A DNA stretch of 36,971 nucleotides from a virus. The stretch lies in IMG/VR virus record IMGVR_UViG_3300022562_000917, positions 1 through 36,971 of that record. The stretch is one strand, 5' to 3'. The position numbers and the translations under genes are program-made. Positions 23,211-30,348 of this stretch are shown here, piece by piece (the stretch's first letter is position 1; the number at the start of each line of letters is the position of its first letter). Under the pieces are notes generated by a model, which worked only from the letters and a program-made list of their open reading frames with translations, had not been told where the DNA came from and did no database searches.

Positions 23211-24139
23211 ATCTTAAGGAAGCCTACTCAACTTTAGAATTATCTCCCGGCGCCAAGCCGGAGGAGGTCAAGAAAAAGTATCGAGAACTTACTAAGAAGT
23301 ACCATCCCGATGTAAATAAAGATCCTGGTGCCGAGGCCAAATTCAAGAAAATTAATGAGGCGCACTCGATTGTTCAAAGTGGAAAAGGTACCGATCCTGA
23401 AGATAGATTCCCGTCAAATCATCGTTCGCCCTTTCATAGACAGCAAGTTATTCAATTAGAGAATGTAGAACTAAATCTCACTATCTCTTTTAAAGAGTCT
23501 GTTTTAGGATGTAAGAAAGAGGTTAAGTATTCCCGCCAAACTAAGTGTCAAAATTGTGAAGGTGCAGGAGAAGTTAGGCTCAATAACGGATGTACGAAAT
23601 GTGGCGGCCGTGGGCAAATAGTTAATAGACAAGGCCATATGGTAATGGTTACTACTTGTGATGCCTGTCAGGGCAGGTCTAATGTAGCCGAATGTAGCGT
23701 ATGTCATGGACAGGGCACTCTACATGCAGACGTATCTGTACACGTGTCTGTACCTGCGGGAATTCAAAATGGTAACACTTTACGACTTCAAGGCATGGGA
23801 AATTACGCGGGCTCTTTTATGGGATTTGCCGATCAACACACCGATGCATTTTGTCATATTCAAGTTACCCCGGAGCCCGGTCTTAATATAGAGGGGCGGA
23901 GTGTTGTAAGTTCTTTAACTATTTCTCTATTAGACGCTTTACAAGGATGTAGCCGTAAAGTGAAGACTATTAACGGAGAAAAAGAAATACAGATTAAACC
24001 CCAGTCTAGACACAATGATGAAGTAATTATTCCTAATCTTGGAGTAGGTGGCACGGGAAACCATGTAGTTGTTCTGGACGTACAATATCCCAAGAACACC
24101 GACAAGCTGATTGGCGTTCTATTAGATGAGGTAGTATAA
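23207..24139 (+). CDS. dnaJ: DnaJ-type co-chaperone
   Basis: Co-chaperone that stimulates Hsp70 (DnaK) ATPase. The J-domain occupies residues 1-60 with the HPD tripeptide at 33-35. The usual Gly/Phe-rich linker is largely missing. The zinc domain has four CxxC repeats (114/117, 129/132, 151/154, 163/166); the third is CDACQGRS rather than CxxCxGxG. Two C-terminal substrate-binding subdomains follow. At 310 aa it is shorter than E. coli DnaJ (376). No DnaK is in the window, so it must use the host's or one encoded elsewhere. ATG overlaps the RuvC stop (ATGA); its stop overlaps the next start (TAATG). Confidence 0.93.
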   Translation: MNLKEAYSTLELSPGAKPEEVKKKYRELTKKYHPDVNKDPGAEAKFKKINEAHSIVQSGKGTDPEDRFPSNHRSPFHRQQVIQLENVELNLTISFKESVLGCKKEVKYSRQTKCQNCEGAGEVRLNNGCTKCGGRGQIVNRQGHMVMVTTCDACQGRSNVAECSVCHGQGTLHADVSVHVSVPAGIQNGNTLRLQGMGNYAGSFMGFADQHTDAFCHIQVTPEPGLNIEGRSVVSSLTISLLDALQGCSRKVKTINGEKEIQIKPQSRHNDEVIIPNLGVGGTGNHVVVLDVQYPKNTDKLIGVLLDEVV

Positions 24140-24477
24140 TGCCATTTTCAATGTTTTGTCCTCATAAAGGCTGTGGCCAGCAGATGGAACCATATTTGGA
24201 TCCTAGTAATGATAAAGTGTATTGTGAAAAATGTGATCGTGAAATGACAAATGTTACGTATTTCGTCAAAGTTCAAATGAAATCATTAAAGCAATACAAA
24301 CAAAAACAAGCTATTGCATTTGGTATCAAATGTCAAAAATGTCAAAAAGAGGCGCAGCCGAAGGTAGTGGGCGATGATATAGTCTGCCCAGGATGCGGGA
24401 AACCGCACGATCACCTGAGTGAACCCTTCAAGATGATGCTTAAAGACAAACTCAAAACCGCAAACAAAGATGTATAA
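24139..24477 (+). CDS. Double zinc-ribbon protein (112 aa)
   Basis: Two zinc-ribbon units are visible: CPHKGC with CEKC (about residues 7-36), and CQKC with CPGC (about 67-87), separated by a basic helix (KSLKQYKQKQ). It is coupled to dnaJ by TAATG and directly abuts the TOPRIM primase gene. The CHC2 primase domain is encoded elsewhere, so this protein could supply additional template or partner contacts to the primase (inference from position). No family name recognised. Confidence 0.8.
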   Translation: MPFSMFCPHKGCGQQMEPYLDPSNDKVYCEKCDREMTNVTYFVKVQMKSLKQYKQKQAIAFGIKCQKCQKEAQPKVVGDDIVCPGCGKPHDHLSEPFKMMLKDKLKTANKDV

Positions 24478-25239
24478 ATGCTGGAAAAGATAATTGAAGC
24501 CTGCCGTTACCTGTTGAAACATTATCCGGGAGCGCGGGAAAGCAAGTCTTATCTCGATTCGCGCTTAAACGAAGATAGCCAGGAACTTTTCCAATTTGGC
24601 TACTTCCCAGGGGTACAGGATCTTTCCGTTCTTACCGATTTGGTCGGAGAAGATACTTTACGTGAACATGGGTTATTCTATACAAGAGTTATAGAGGATT
24701 CTCTATTCCCTCGTAAGATACCTACGTGTTATTTTCAAGAGTATCCGTTAGTTATGCCTTATCGTGACCCTTATGGAAAAGTCGTGGGTATAGTAGGGCG
24801 TAACCTTCTTTCTGATGAAGAACGAAAGAAAACGAAACTTTCGAAGTACAAAAATACTAAATTTGAGAAGGGGAACGCAGTATTTGGGCTTTATGAGAAT
24901 AAACAATCTATTTTAGATAATGGATACGTATATGTTGTAGAGGGTCAATTTGACCTAATTAAAGCCTCAGAAATAGGTTTTAGAAATATTGTTGCTGTAG
25001 GATCAAAAAATTTAACTCTCTATCAATTTTCTGTCATTAGCAGATACTCTAATGACATTAGACTGTTATTAGATAGTGATGTATCTGAAAAGGAGAGGAA
25101 ACGGATTATTCAAAAGTTTGGGCAATACGCCAATATTCAAGATTTTTATTTACCTGATGAGTATAAAGATATCGACGAGTATATCACTAAGACAAAAGTT
25201 AGTGACTACACAGAGATCCCTTTTGCCATCAGAGTTTGA
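24478..25239 (+). CDS. DnaG-like TOPRIM primase catalytic protein
   Basis: Carries the RNA-polymerase/TOPRIM core of a DnaG primase without the zinc domain. Motifs follow the DnaG order: VMPYRDPYGKVVGIVGRNLL, KYKNTKFEKGNAVFGLYE, then the TOPRIM residues EGQFDLIKASEIGF (catalytic Glu) and LLLDSD (metal-binding Asp-x-Asp). At 253 aa it is about the size of the core alone. The missing N-terminal CHC2 domain is found in the gene at 2761, which points to a split primase. No DnaB-interaction domain is evident. ATG follows directly after the upstream stop. Confidence 0.88.
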   Translation: MLEKIIEACRYLLKHYPGARESKSYLDSRLNEDSQELFQFGYFPGVQDLSVLTDLVGEDTLREHGLFYTRVIEDSLFPRKIPTCYFQEYPLVMPYRDPYGKVVGIVGRNLLSDEERKKTKLSKYKNTKFEKGNAVFGLYENKQSILDNGYVYVVEGQFDLIKASEIGFRNIVAVGSKNLTLYQFSVISRYSNDIRLLLDSDVSEKERKRIIQKFGQYANIQDFYLPDEYKDIDEYITKTKVSDYTEIPFAIRV

Positions 25240-25260
25240 AATTATTCAAAAATTTCAAAC
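25234..25260 (+). repeat. Perfect 10-bp inverted repeat spanning the primase stop
   Basis: GTTTGAAATT (25234-25243), loop ATTCAAA, AATTTCAAAC (25251-25260). The TGA stop of the TOPRIM gene lies in the left arm. It is followed by no T-run. It could be an RNA-stability hairpin, a weak terminator or an operator. Confidence 0.55.
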
Positions 25261-25270
25261 ATCCTCTATT

Positions 25271-25284
25271 GATATATTGTGATT
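25271..25284 (+). promoter_or_regulatory. GATATAT motif (copy 4), candidate promoter
   Basis: GATATATTGTGATT lies 28 nt upstream of ATG 25313 in a 73-nt gap. It follows the AT-rich hairpin at 25234 and precedes the sigma-like gene, which would let that gene be transcribed separately from the primase operon. Confidence 0.4.
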
Positions 25285-25312
25285 GGGTTTTTACTTTATC
25301 TAGGGGTCAAAG

Positions 25313-25753
25313 ATGGAACGTAGAAAAAATCGTAGCGACAAATATCAATGGGTGTTACTCGAAACAGTTTGTTCAAATGACATGATGGAAGCGTTTTGCA
25401 ATGAAGATAGTATCTCAGCAAGACTTAATCCATTTGAGTACAATGAAGATTTAATTGAGCTGGAAGAGCAACTCAAGAAAGAGTTTTGGAGAGTCGTAGA
25501 TACTTTACTGACACCAAGACAAAGAGAAGTGATTCGACTTTACGCTGATGGCTACACTCAGATGGAGATAGCTAAAATGCTAAATGTCAATCAAAGCTCT
25601 ATTACCAAGTCTCTTAATGGAAATGTAGATTATAAGAATGGTAAGAAGATTTATGGTGGAGCTAGAAAGAAAATTCGTAAGATTATCGAAAATGATGAGA
25701 AAATCAAAGATATCTTGAACAAAATGCGCGATGCAAGAGACGAGAGATGGTAA
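25313..25753 (+). CDS. Sigma region-4-like HTH protein
   Basis: A 146-aa protein whose residues about 62-100 read LLTPRQREVIRLYADGYTQ and then MEIAKMLNVNQSSITKSLNG, the classic sigma-70 region 4 / LuxR-type HTH pattern. Only a short acidic helix precedes it, with no recognisable region 2, so it is smaller than T4 gp55. A basic C-terminal part (KKIYGGARKKIRKI) follows. It may be a phage sigma-like factor or anti-host regulator that recognises the -35 side, or a terminase-small-subunit-like HTH protein. It sits between the replication genes and the presumed late genes, flanked by a motif and a terminator. Confidence 0.75.
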   Translation: MERRKNRSDKYQWVLLETVCSNDMMEAFCNEDSISARLNPFEYNEDLIELEEQLKKEFWRVVDTLLTPRQREVIRLYADGYTQMEIAKMLNVNQSSITKSLNGNVDYKNGKKIYGGARKKIRKIIENDEKIKDILNKMRDARDERW

Positions 25754-25760
25754 AATAAAG

Positions 25761-25788
25761 AGCCCACTGAGAAATCGGTGGGCTTTTT
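25761..25788 (+). terminator. Strong Rho-independent terminator
   Basis: AGCCCACTGA (25761-25770), GAAA tetraloop, TCGGTGGGCT (25775-25784) give a 10-bp stem with one wobble, followed by TTTTT. It lies 8 nt after the sigma-like gene and separates the replication block from the late-type block. Confidence 0.95.
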
Positions 25789-25796
25789 CATGCATG

Positions 25797-25814
25797 GTAT
25801 ATATAGATATTAGA
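25797..25814 (+). promoter_or_regulatory. GATATATA motif (copy 5), candidate promoter
   Basis: GTATATATAGATATTAGA lies 9 nt after the terminator and about 95 nt before ATG 25909. With copies 1 and 2 it gives the fuller consensus (G)ATATATA, 0-1 nt, GATATTAGA. Confidence 0.45.
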
Positions 25815-25847
25815 AGAAATAACGGTAAACTTGTGCGAATAAAATAG

Positions 25848-25853
25848 TATAAT
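25848..25853 (+). promoter_or_regulatory. TATAAT -10 box before the late-type block
   Basis: A perfect TATAAT sits 55 nt upstream of ATG 25909. The -35 region at the right spacing (GTAAAC, 17 nt upstream) is poor, so it would need an activator or a phage sigma factor. A CTATC/GATAG hairpin lies between it and the gene (about 25869-25881). Confidence 0.4.
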
Positions 25854-25908
25854 GGTATCAATATTTCTCTATCTTAGATAGGGTACGTTCTGTTCAATGG
25901 GAGACATG

Positions 25909-26373
25909 ATGCCAAAATTTTCGATAGATTACTCTGGTTTGGCCACTCAAATTACAAAGAAGGCATATCGTCTTTCTGAAGTGAAAGACCAACTAGAAAC
26001 CGTTGCTTTTGATGTAGTTAGATTCAAAGATGGCGATAAGGGAGCTGATCTCTGGCAAATTCAGAGTGCAGATGATGGAGATTACATCGTTGCCCTGTAT
26101 GATGATGAAGAGACCGAAAAGACTGCTTCGGCTAATCCTTGGGGAGTTTTAGTTACTAGAGGCGGTACCGATTTGCAAATTTCTTATAAGGGAGACCCTC
26201 TTGTAAGAATGGCATCTTCCAAGCTTGGCATTCCAAGCAGCGAGTTACATAGGGCTGAGCAATACCTGCCTGAGAAGTTAGCTACTAACAAAAAGCTAGT
26301 CAAAGCTCTATTGAACGAATTGAGTGATGCAGCTAGACAAGAGGTATCTAGACGATACCCGGAATTGGTTTAA
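25909..26373 (+). CDS. Unknown protein, first gene of the late-type block (154 aa)
   Basis: Start ATG 25909 is chosen because GGGAG lies 5 nt upstream; ATG 25906 and 25897 are in frame but too close to or before the SD. The N-terminal half has a helix (QITKKAYRLSEVKDQLE) and beta strands (DYIVALYDDEE; WGVLVTRGGTDLQISYKG). The C-terminal half is helical (KLATNKKLVKALLNELSD). The mix resembles small virion or assembly proteins, but no family is recognised. Confidence 0.75.
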   Translation: MPKFSIDYSGLATQITKKAYRLSEVKDQLETVAFDVVRFKDGDKGADLWQIQSADDGDYIVALYDDEETEKTASANPWGVLVTRGGTDLQISYKGDPLVRMASSKLGIPSSELHRAEQYLPEKLATNKKLVKALLNELSDAARQEVSRRYPELV

Positions 26374-26388
26374 CGGAATAGGTGTTAA

Positions 26389-27990
26389 ATGAGCCTCGAT
26401 AAAATACATCAACTAGTAGGTTCTCTCGCAAAAGCGGTGGATGACAATCAAAAAATTGCCACCCCGATTTTAGCAGTTAAGCTCGCTAAATATGCCGAGA
26501 CCTATCCACATGATCAGACCATCGGGGCTATGTCCCGTGTAATAGACAAGATGGCCAGCAATAATACGATGTTTATTCGTAAAGCAGAGTTGAAATCTCT
26601 TTACTCGAAGTTGTATTCTCGTGGCAGCAAATTTGCCGAATTGTTTGCCGATGAAATGGGCGACGTTTCCTACGAACCCGAAATCACTCTTGAGAAGAGA
26701 GATGATGCAGTTAAAGCCAATGTTTATCATGTAGGTGACCAAGTTTTAGCGAATGCTTTAGAAAGCGTATTTGATAATCACATCCCTCTTAAGATGTATT
26801 CGCAGCCTCTTGCTGAAAAGGCTATGCGCTCCGTGGGAACCACTTTGGATGCTTGGAGCTTGAAACCATCTAAATTAACTATCGCTGATGGCAATGATAA
26901 GTTCATTGTTATTAAGGCTGACTATGAAACTCCAAAGGGAGTAACCAGCTTTTATGTTCCAGTAGAAGTAACTAAGAATGATGTAGTCAATCCAGAAGTA
27001 TTTATGGGTAATACTGGACCAGAAGATTTAAATCACGCCACTATTAAGGCTTATTTAATGCAACAAGCTGGCACCAAAACTAAGGTTGGGGCCACTGATA
27101 TTCTAACTGCATTAACTAGTGCCGCCAGTGATAAGCGTGAAGTTACTGCCGCTGAATTGGCAGTTACTCGCCTTAATGCCAAACGTCAAGGTATGTCCGA
27201 ATTTTTCCAGGATCAAGTAGTTGGATTGAAGGTTGAAGCCTCTCCTAAGAAGGATGTTGAGCTTCCTAAGTCTGATGAATTTTTCTCTTTCGAACAGAAA
27301 TTCACAACCCCTCAGGGACTGGCTTCCTGGAGGTTTGGAGCCGAAAGAGTTACGACTGCTAGAAACCACATTTCTCGTGAGTTGCAGTCTTTTGGATTTA
27401 ACAAACACCAAATTGTTATAACAGGCAATGATGAAGATACCATTTTCTATGGAGTCTCTCTTGATACTGGCAAAGTGGCATTTACTGTTCCAGTCAAAGT
27501 TGCTGGTGATAAGATTCAGAAACCAACTGTTATGCTATGTAAGGGATCTATCTCGTCTTTTGATAGAGCCGGCATCAATGGATTAGTTTCTGAAAATAAG
27601 ACCGATTCTAAGGTCGCTGCTGTTGCTTCTAACATGGCCTCTCTCAAGCCAAGCGAGATTGTAAACAATCTACGTGAAGCGCTTGCAGAAGAGAACTATG
27701 CTAAGGCAGAAGATGCTCTCAACGTACTAGCAAACTCTGGAGACAAGAAGGCTTACACCCTCGCATTCCAGTTGTATATGAGCGGACTAGCTGGTGTCAA
27801 AACGGCTGAGACAAAGTGCTCTAAGATGATTAAGAGTGCTAACAGCGAATACCCAATCTGTTCACACACCGGTCTACCAGTTAATAAGGTATACCAAGAT
27901 AAGCAAGGATACTGCCGCCCATTGTACCGTCAAGGTATGGATGAAACCTACGAGGGAGCCTCATTCCTTAACGCTAAGATTTTTGGGTGA
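26389..27990 (+). CDS. Unknown 533-aa protein with an internally duplicated domain
   Basis: After a helical N-terminus (about 1-85), two copies of an alpha/beta module are visible. Copy 1 (about residues 140-225) contains KLTIADGNDKFIVIK, SFYVPVEV and NPEVFMGNTGPEDLNHATIKAYL-type ends. Copy 2 (about 315-400) contains QIVITGNDEDTIFYGV, AFTVPVKV, KPTVMLCKGSISSFDRAG. The C-terminus has a Cys/His cluster (CSKM, PICSHTG, YCRP) that may bind zinc. Size, duplication and position suggest a virion or assembly protein. No family recognised. Neighbours are co-directional with 3-15 nt gaps. Confidence 0.75.
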   Translation: MSLDKIHQLVGSLAKAVDDNQKIATPILAVKLAKYAETYPHDQTIGAMSRVIDKMASNNTMFIRKAELKSLYSKLYSRGSKFAELFADEMGDVSYEPEITLEKRDDAVKANVYHVGDQVLANALESVFDNHIPLKMYSQPLAEKAMRSVGTTLDAWSLKPSKLTIADGNDKFIVIKADYETPKGVTSFYVPVEVTKNDVVNPEVFMGNTGPEDLNHATIKAYLMQQAGTKTKVGATDILTALTSAASDKREVTAAELAVTRLNAKRQGMSEFFQDQVVGLKVEASPKKDVELPKSDEFFSFEQKFTTPQGLASWRFGAERVTTARNHISRELQSFGFNKHQIVITGNDEDTIFYGVSLDTGKVAFTVPVKVAGDKIQKPTVMLCKGSISSFDRAGINGLVSENKTDSKVAAVASNMASLKPSEIVNNLREALAEENYAKAEDALNVLANSGDKKAYTLAFQLYMSGLAGVKTAETKCSKMIKSANSEYPICSHTGLPVNKVYQDKQGYCRPLYRQGMDETYEGASFLNAKIFG

Positions 27991-27993
27991 GCT

Positions 27994-28821
27994 ATGAGAA
28001 TATTCAGGCTAGCAGACCTTTTAGAGCACAAATACGAGCTGCGGTCTGAAGGTGCCCCTTCTGCTCAAACAATTGATGAAGTCAAAAGGGCCCTTATTGG
28101 TGCGTATAGAAACTACGTAAGTAGTGAATCCGCTAAAGATCCAATTTTACAGATGTTAGCCGATGCCGGTGAAACGTTTAGTAAAACACTTATTTCTATG
28201 TTCGAGAATTTGATCGGCCACATTGATAAGCATAGTAACACTCAGTTATTTGTCAAAGTCAATAATATGTTGGGCATGATCAATGAAATGAAGAATGACA
28301 AAACGTTTCCTGTCAGGTCTTTTATTCACAATGCCGTTAGAGTGACAAAGGAATCTGAGAGAAATTATAGAGAGCATCTCAAACAAAAATTTGAGATGGT
28401 AGTATCCAGACTCTCTTCTATTCTTGAAAGAGAAGCTAAAAAATTGAAAACAACTTTACCTTTAGGCACCCCAGCGGAGCTGGAAGGTACAAGAGTTGCT
28501 CCTCAAAGAAAAGAACTAAGCAAGGAAAAATTGCTTATGTTTATGAGAACTCCTGCGGCTCAATTTTATGGGCTAGATAATATCGATGTAATGTCACAGG
28601 CTCTTTCATATCCTGAAGTTAAAGATAAGATTACTACTCTTGTAAATGCAATTGATAGAGGTCATATTCCGGCTGATGGGCCTGAAGTTATGGCAGAAAC
28701 CAGAACTATTAAAAGTTGGTTAGACGCGAAAAAGACTAATCTTTCGGCATTAGAACAGATGCCCGAGAAATCTGCTCCGGCCGTTTCTCTTTTTGAAGAG
28801 GAAGAACAAGAACCTGAATAA
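27994..28821 (+). CDS. Unknown helical protein (275 aa)
   Basis: Predicted to be mostly helical, with long amphipathic segments (FSKTLISMFENLIGHIDKH; FEMVVSRLSSILEREAKK) and a strongly acidic C-terminal tail (FEEEEQEPE). Its first residues, MRIFRLADLLEH, resemble the start of the next gene product (MRISELLNAMAS). Starts 3 nt after the preceding stop. A virion-assembly or scaffold-like role is possible from position only. Confidence 0.7.
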   Translation: MRIFRLADLLEHKYELRSEGAPSAQTIDEVKRALIGAYRNYVSSESAKDPILQMLADAGETFSKTLISMFENLIGHIDKHSNTQLFVKVNNMLGMINEMKNDKTFPVRSFIHNAVRVTKESERNYREHLKQKFEMVVSRLSSILEREAKKLKTTLPLGTPAELEGTRVAPQRKELSKEKLLMFMRTPAAQFYGLDNIDVMSQALSYPEVKDKITTLVNAIDRGHIPADGPEVMAETRTIKSWLDAKKTNLSALEQMPEKSAPAVSLFEEEEQEPE

Positions 28822-28832
28822 GAGGCTAAACT

Positions 28833-29546
28833 ATGAGAATCTCTGAACTATTAAATGCTATGGCTTCTTGGCTAGAGAGCCCAAACAACGAGGCAATGCT
28901 GCTTGCTGAAGCTGATCAAAAGTGCATGCAGGTAGTTGCAGAGTCTTGTGTTCTAGCCGCCGCTTTACTTAAAAAGGCCGCTGATGAGGTAGATGTTTTA
29001 GAGCCTCCTGCCGATTCTCTTATCACCTCTGAGTCAATAGAAGAAACTGCTGCATTAGCCCAAGCACTAGATGAGTCTGGCGACCCACAACTCAAGAGAA
29101 TGGCTTCTGTACTAGATGAATTGCTTCTTACTATTGCTGCTCCGCCCAATGCTTATGCTGAGCGTAAAGATTTGGTAGATGCTAGAGCTGATGAGATTAG
29201 AAAGAAGTATGAAGATCCTCGTAAAGACTTACACAAATATAACCAAATTGGTAAATCAGAAGACGCCATTGAGAAGAGTAATTTTACCAAAGAATATCGT
29301 ATTTTAGAGGCTCCTTTAAGCACTCGTTATTGTCCAGATCATCCAGGCGCTCAAATTGCGCGTGTTGGTGAGCATGCATGGCAGTGTGAATTAGATAAGA
29401 AAACCTATAATTTTGAAACCGGTTTCGATTTGAATAATGGCTCTAAAGTTCCAGGTGGAGATGTATCTCAACAAACTCAGGGACTAGATATTCCATTCCA
29501 CGCCATCTTTGATACTCGTGAAGGGCGCCTAGGTTACAATAAGTAA
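28833..29546 (+). CDS. Unknown protein with C-terminal Cys/His motif (237 aa)
   Basis: The N-terminal 100 residues are helical and Ala/Leu-rich (VAESCVLAAALLKKAADEV). The C-terminal part contains YCPDHPGAQIARVGEHAWQC, a probable zinc-binding or rubredoxin-like turn (C, H, H, C), followed by a Gly/Asn-rich stretch. It ends near REGRLGYNK. SD AAGAGG lies upstream. No family recognised; it belongs to the late-type block. Confidence 0.7.
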   Translation: MRISELLNAMASWLESPNNEAMLLAEADQKCMQVVAESCVLAAALLKKAADEVDVLEPPADSLITSESIEETAALAQALDESGDPQLKRMASVLDELLLTIAAPPNAYAERKDLVDARADEIRKKYEDPRKDLHKYNQIGKSEDAIEKSNFTKEYRILEAPLSTRYCPDHPGAQIARVGEHAWQCELDKKTYNFETGFDLNNGSKVPGGDVSQQTQGLDIPFHAIFDTREGRLGYNK

Positions 29547-29576
29547 TTGATTCTTCTGGTTATAAAATAATATAAT
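29547..29576 (+). promoter_or_regulatory. Sigma70-like or late promoter (TTGATT-N18-TATAAT)
   Basis: TTGATT (29547-29552), 18-nt spacer, perfect TATAAT (29571-29576), 13 nt before ATG 29590. A TATAAAATA element at 29561 inside the spacer resembles the T4 late promoter TATAAATA. Use of the TATAAT box would leave a very short leader that cuts into the SD (GAGG, about 29582). Confidence 0.5.
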
Positions 29577-29589
29577 AATCAGAGGCTTT

Positions 29590-30348
29590 ATGAACAAAAA
29601 TGCGCTTAAAAAGATTCTGGAACACCCAGATAAAGATGAAATTATTGCAAAATTAGTATTAGACTATCCACCAAAAGATATTCACGACTGGCTTGCTGCT
29701 AAATACACTAACGTCAGTGAAGCTAAATTTGTCGTGGCTGAAAAGTCTATTAAAACATTCAAAGATAATTATTTAGATGTCTACTCCATGATCCGAGAGG
29801 ATATGATGAAGACAAAGCAAGCTGTTGCAACTTCTACTGAAGAACAGCTTGAATTGGCGGTTAAAAATAACTCCACTTACAAAAACAAAATGTTGGAGTT
29901 GGCCGGCAAAGAAATAGATGTACGCCAAATGGTTGCTCATTTGTGTATTGCTATTGAAACTCGTTTAGGACAAGTTTTCGATGAAATACAGGAGGATCCT
30001 CGCAATATTAATACGAGGGTAGACCGCGTGTTGATTGAGTACGGTGAACTGCTCGGCGGGCTGCTAGAGAAATACTATAAATTCACTGAGAACCCAGCAG
30101 ATATGGTTATTCAGCATAACGTGACTTTGCAGGCGGTTGATCAGCATATTTCGGTATTTCATGATGTAATCCGAGATGTTTTGTCTCAATTGGATCTAGA
30201 AAGCTCGATGCTCTTTATGGAAACATTTAATGAGAAAATGTCTAAGCTTAAGATGCCAAGTCCAGAGCAACCATTAAACACGGACGTAAAGCTAGCTGAG
30301 GCAAAACTTCTGAATGAAACTATTAACAAGAAATTGAATAATCAATAA
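29590..30348 (+). CDS. Unknown helical protein (252 aa)
   Basis: All helical by eye. The N-terminus (KKILEHPDKDEIIAKLVLDY, then PPKDIHDWLAAKY) has the look of a helix-turn-helix or spectrin-like fold, such as occurs at the start of some terminase small subunits and portal-associated proteins. Middle helices (VRQMVAHLCIAIETRLGQVF) and a Lys/Asn-rich end (NETINKKLNNQ) follow. Its stop overlaps the next start (TAATG). No family recognised. Confidence 0.7.
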   Translation: MNKNALKKILEHPDKDEIIAKLVLDYPPKDIHDWLAAKYTNVSEAKFVVAEKSIKTFKDNYLDVYSMIREDMMKTKQAVATSTEEQLELAVKNNSTYKNKMLELAGKEIDVRQMVAHLCIAIETRLGQVFDEIQEDPRNINTRVDRVLIEYGELLGGLLEKYYKFTENPADMVIQHNVTLQAVDQHISVFHDVIRDVLSQLDLESSMLFMETFNEKMSKLKMPSPEQPLNTDVKLAEAKLLNETINKKLNNQ

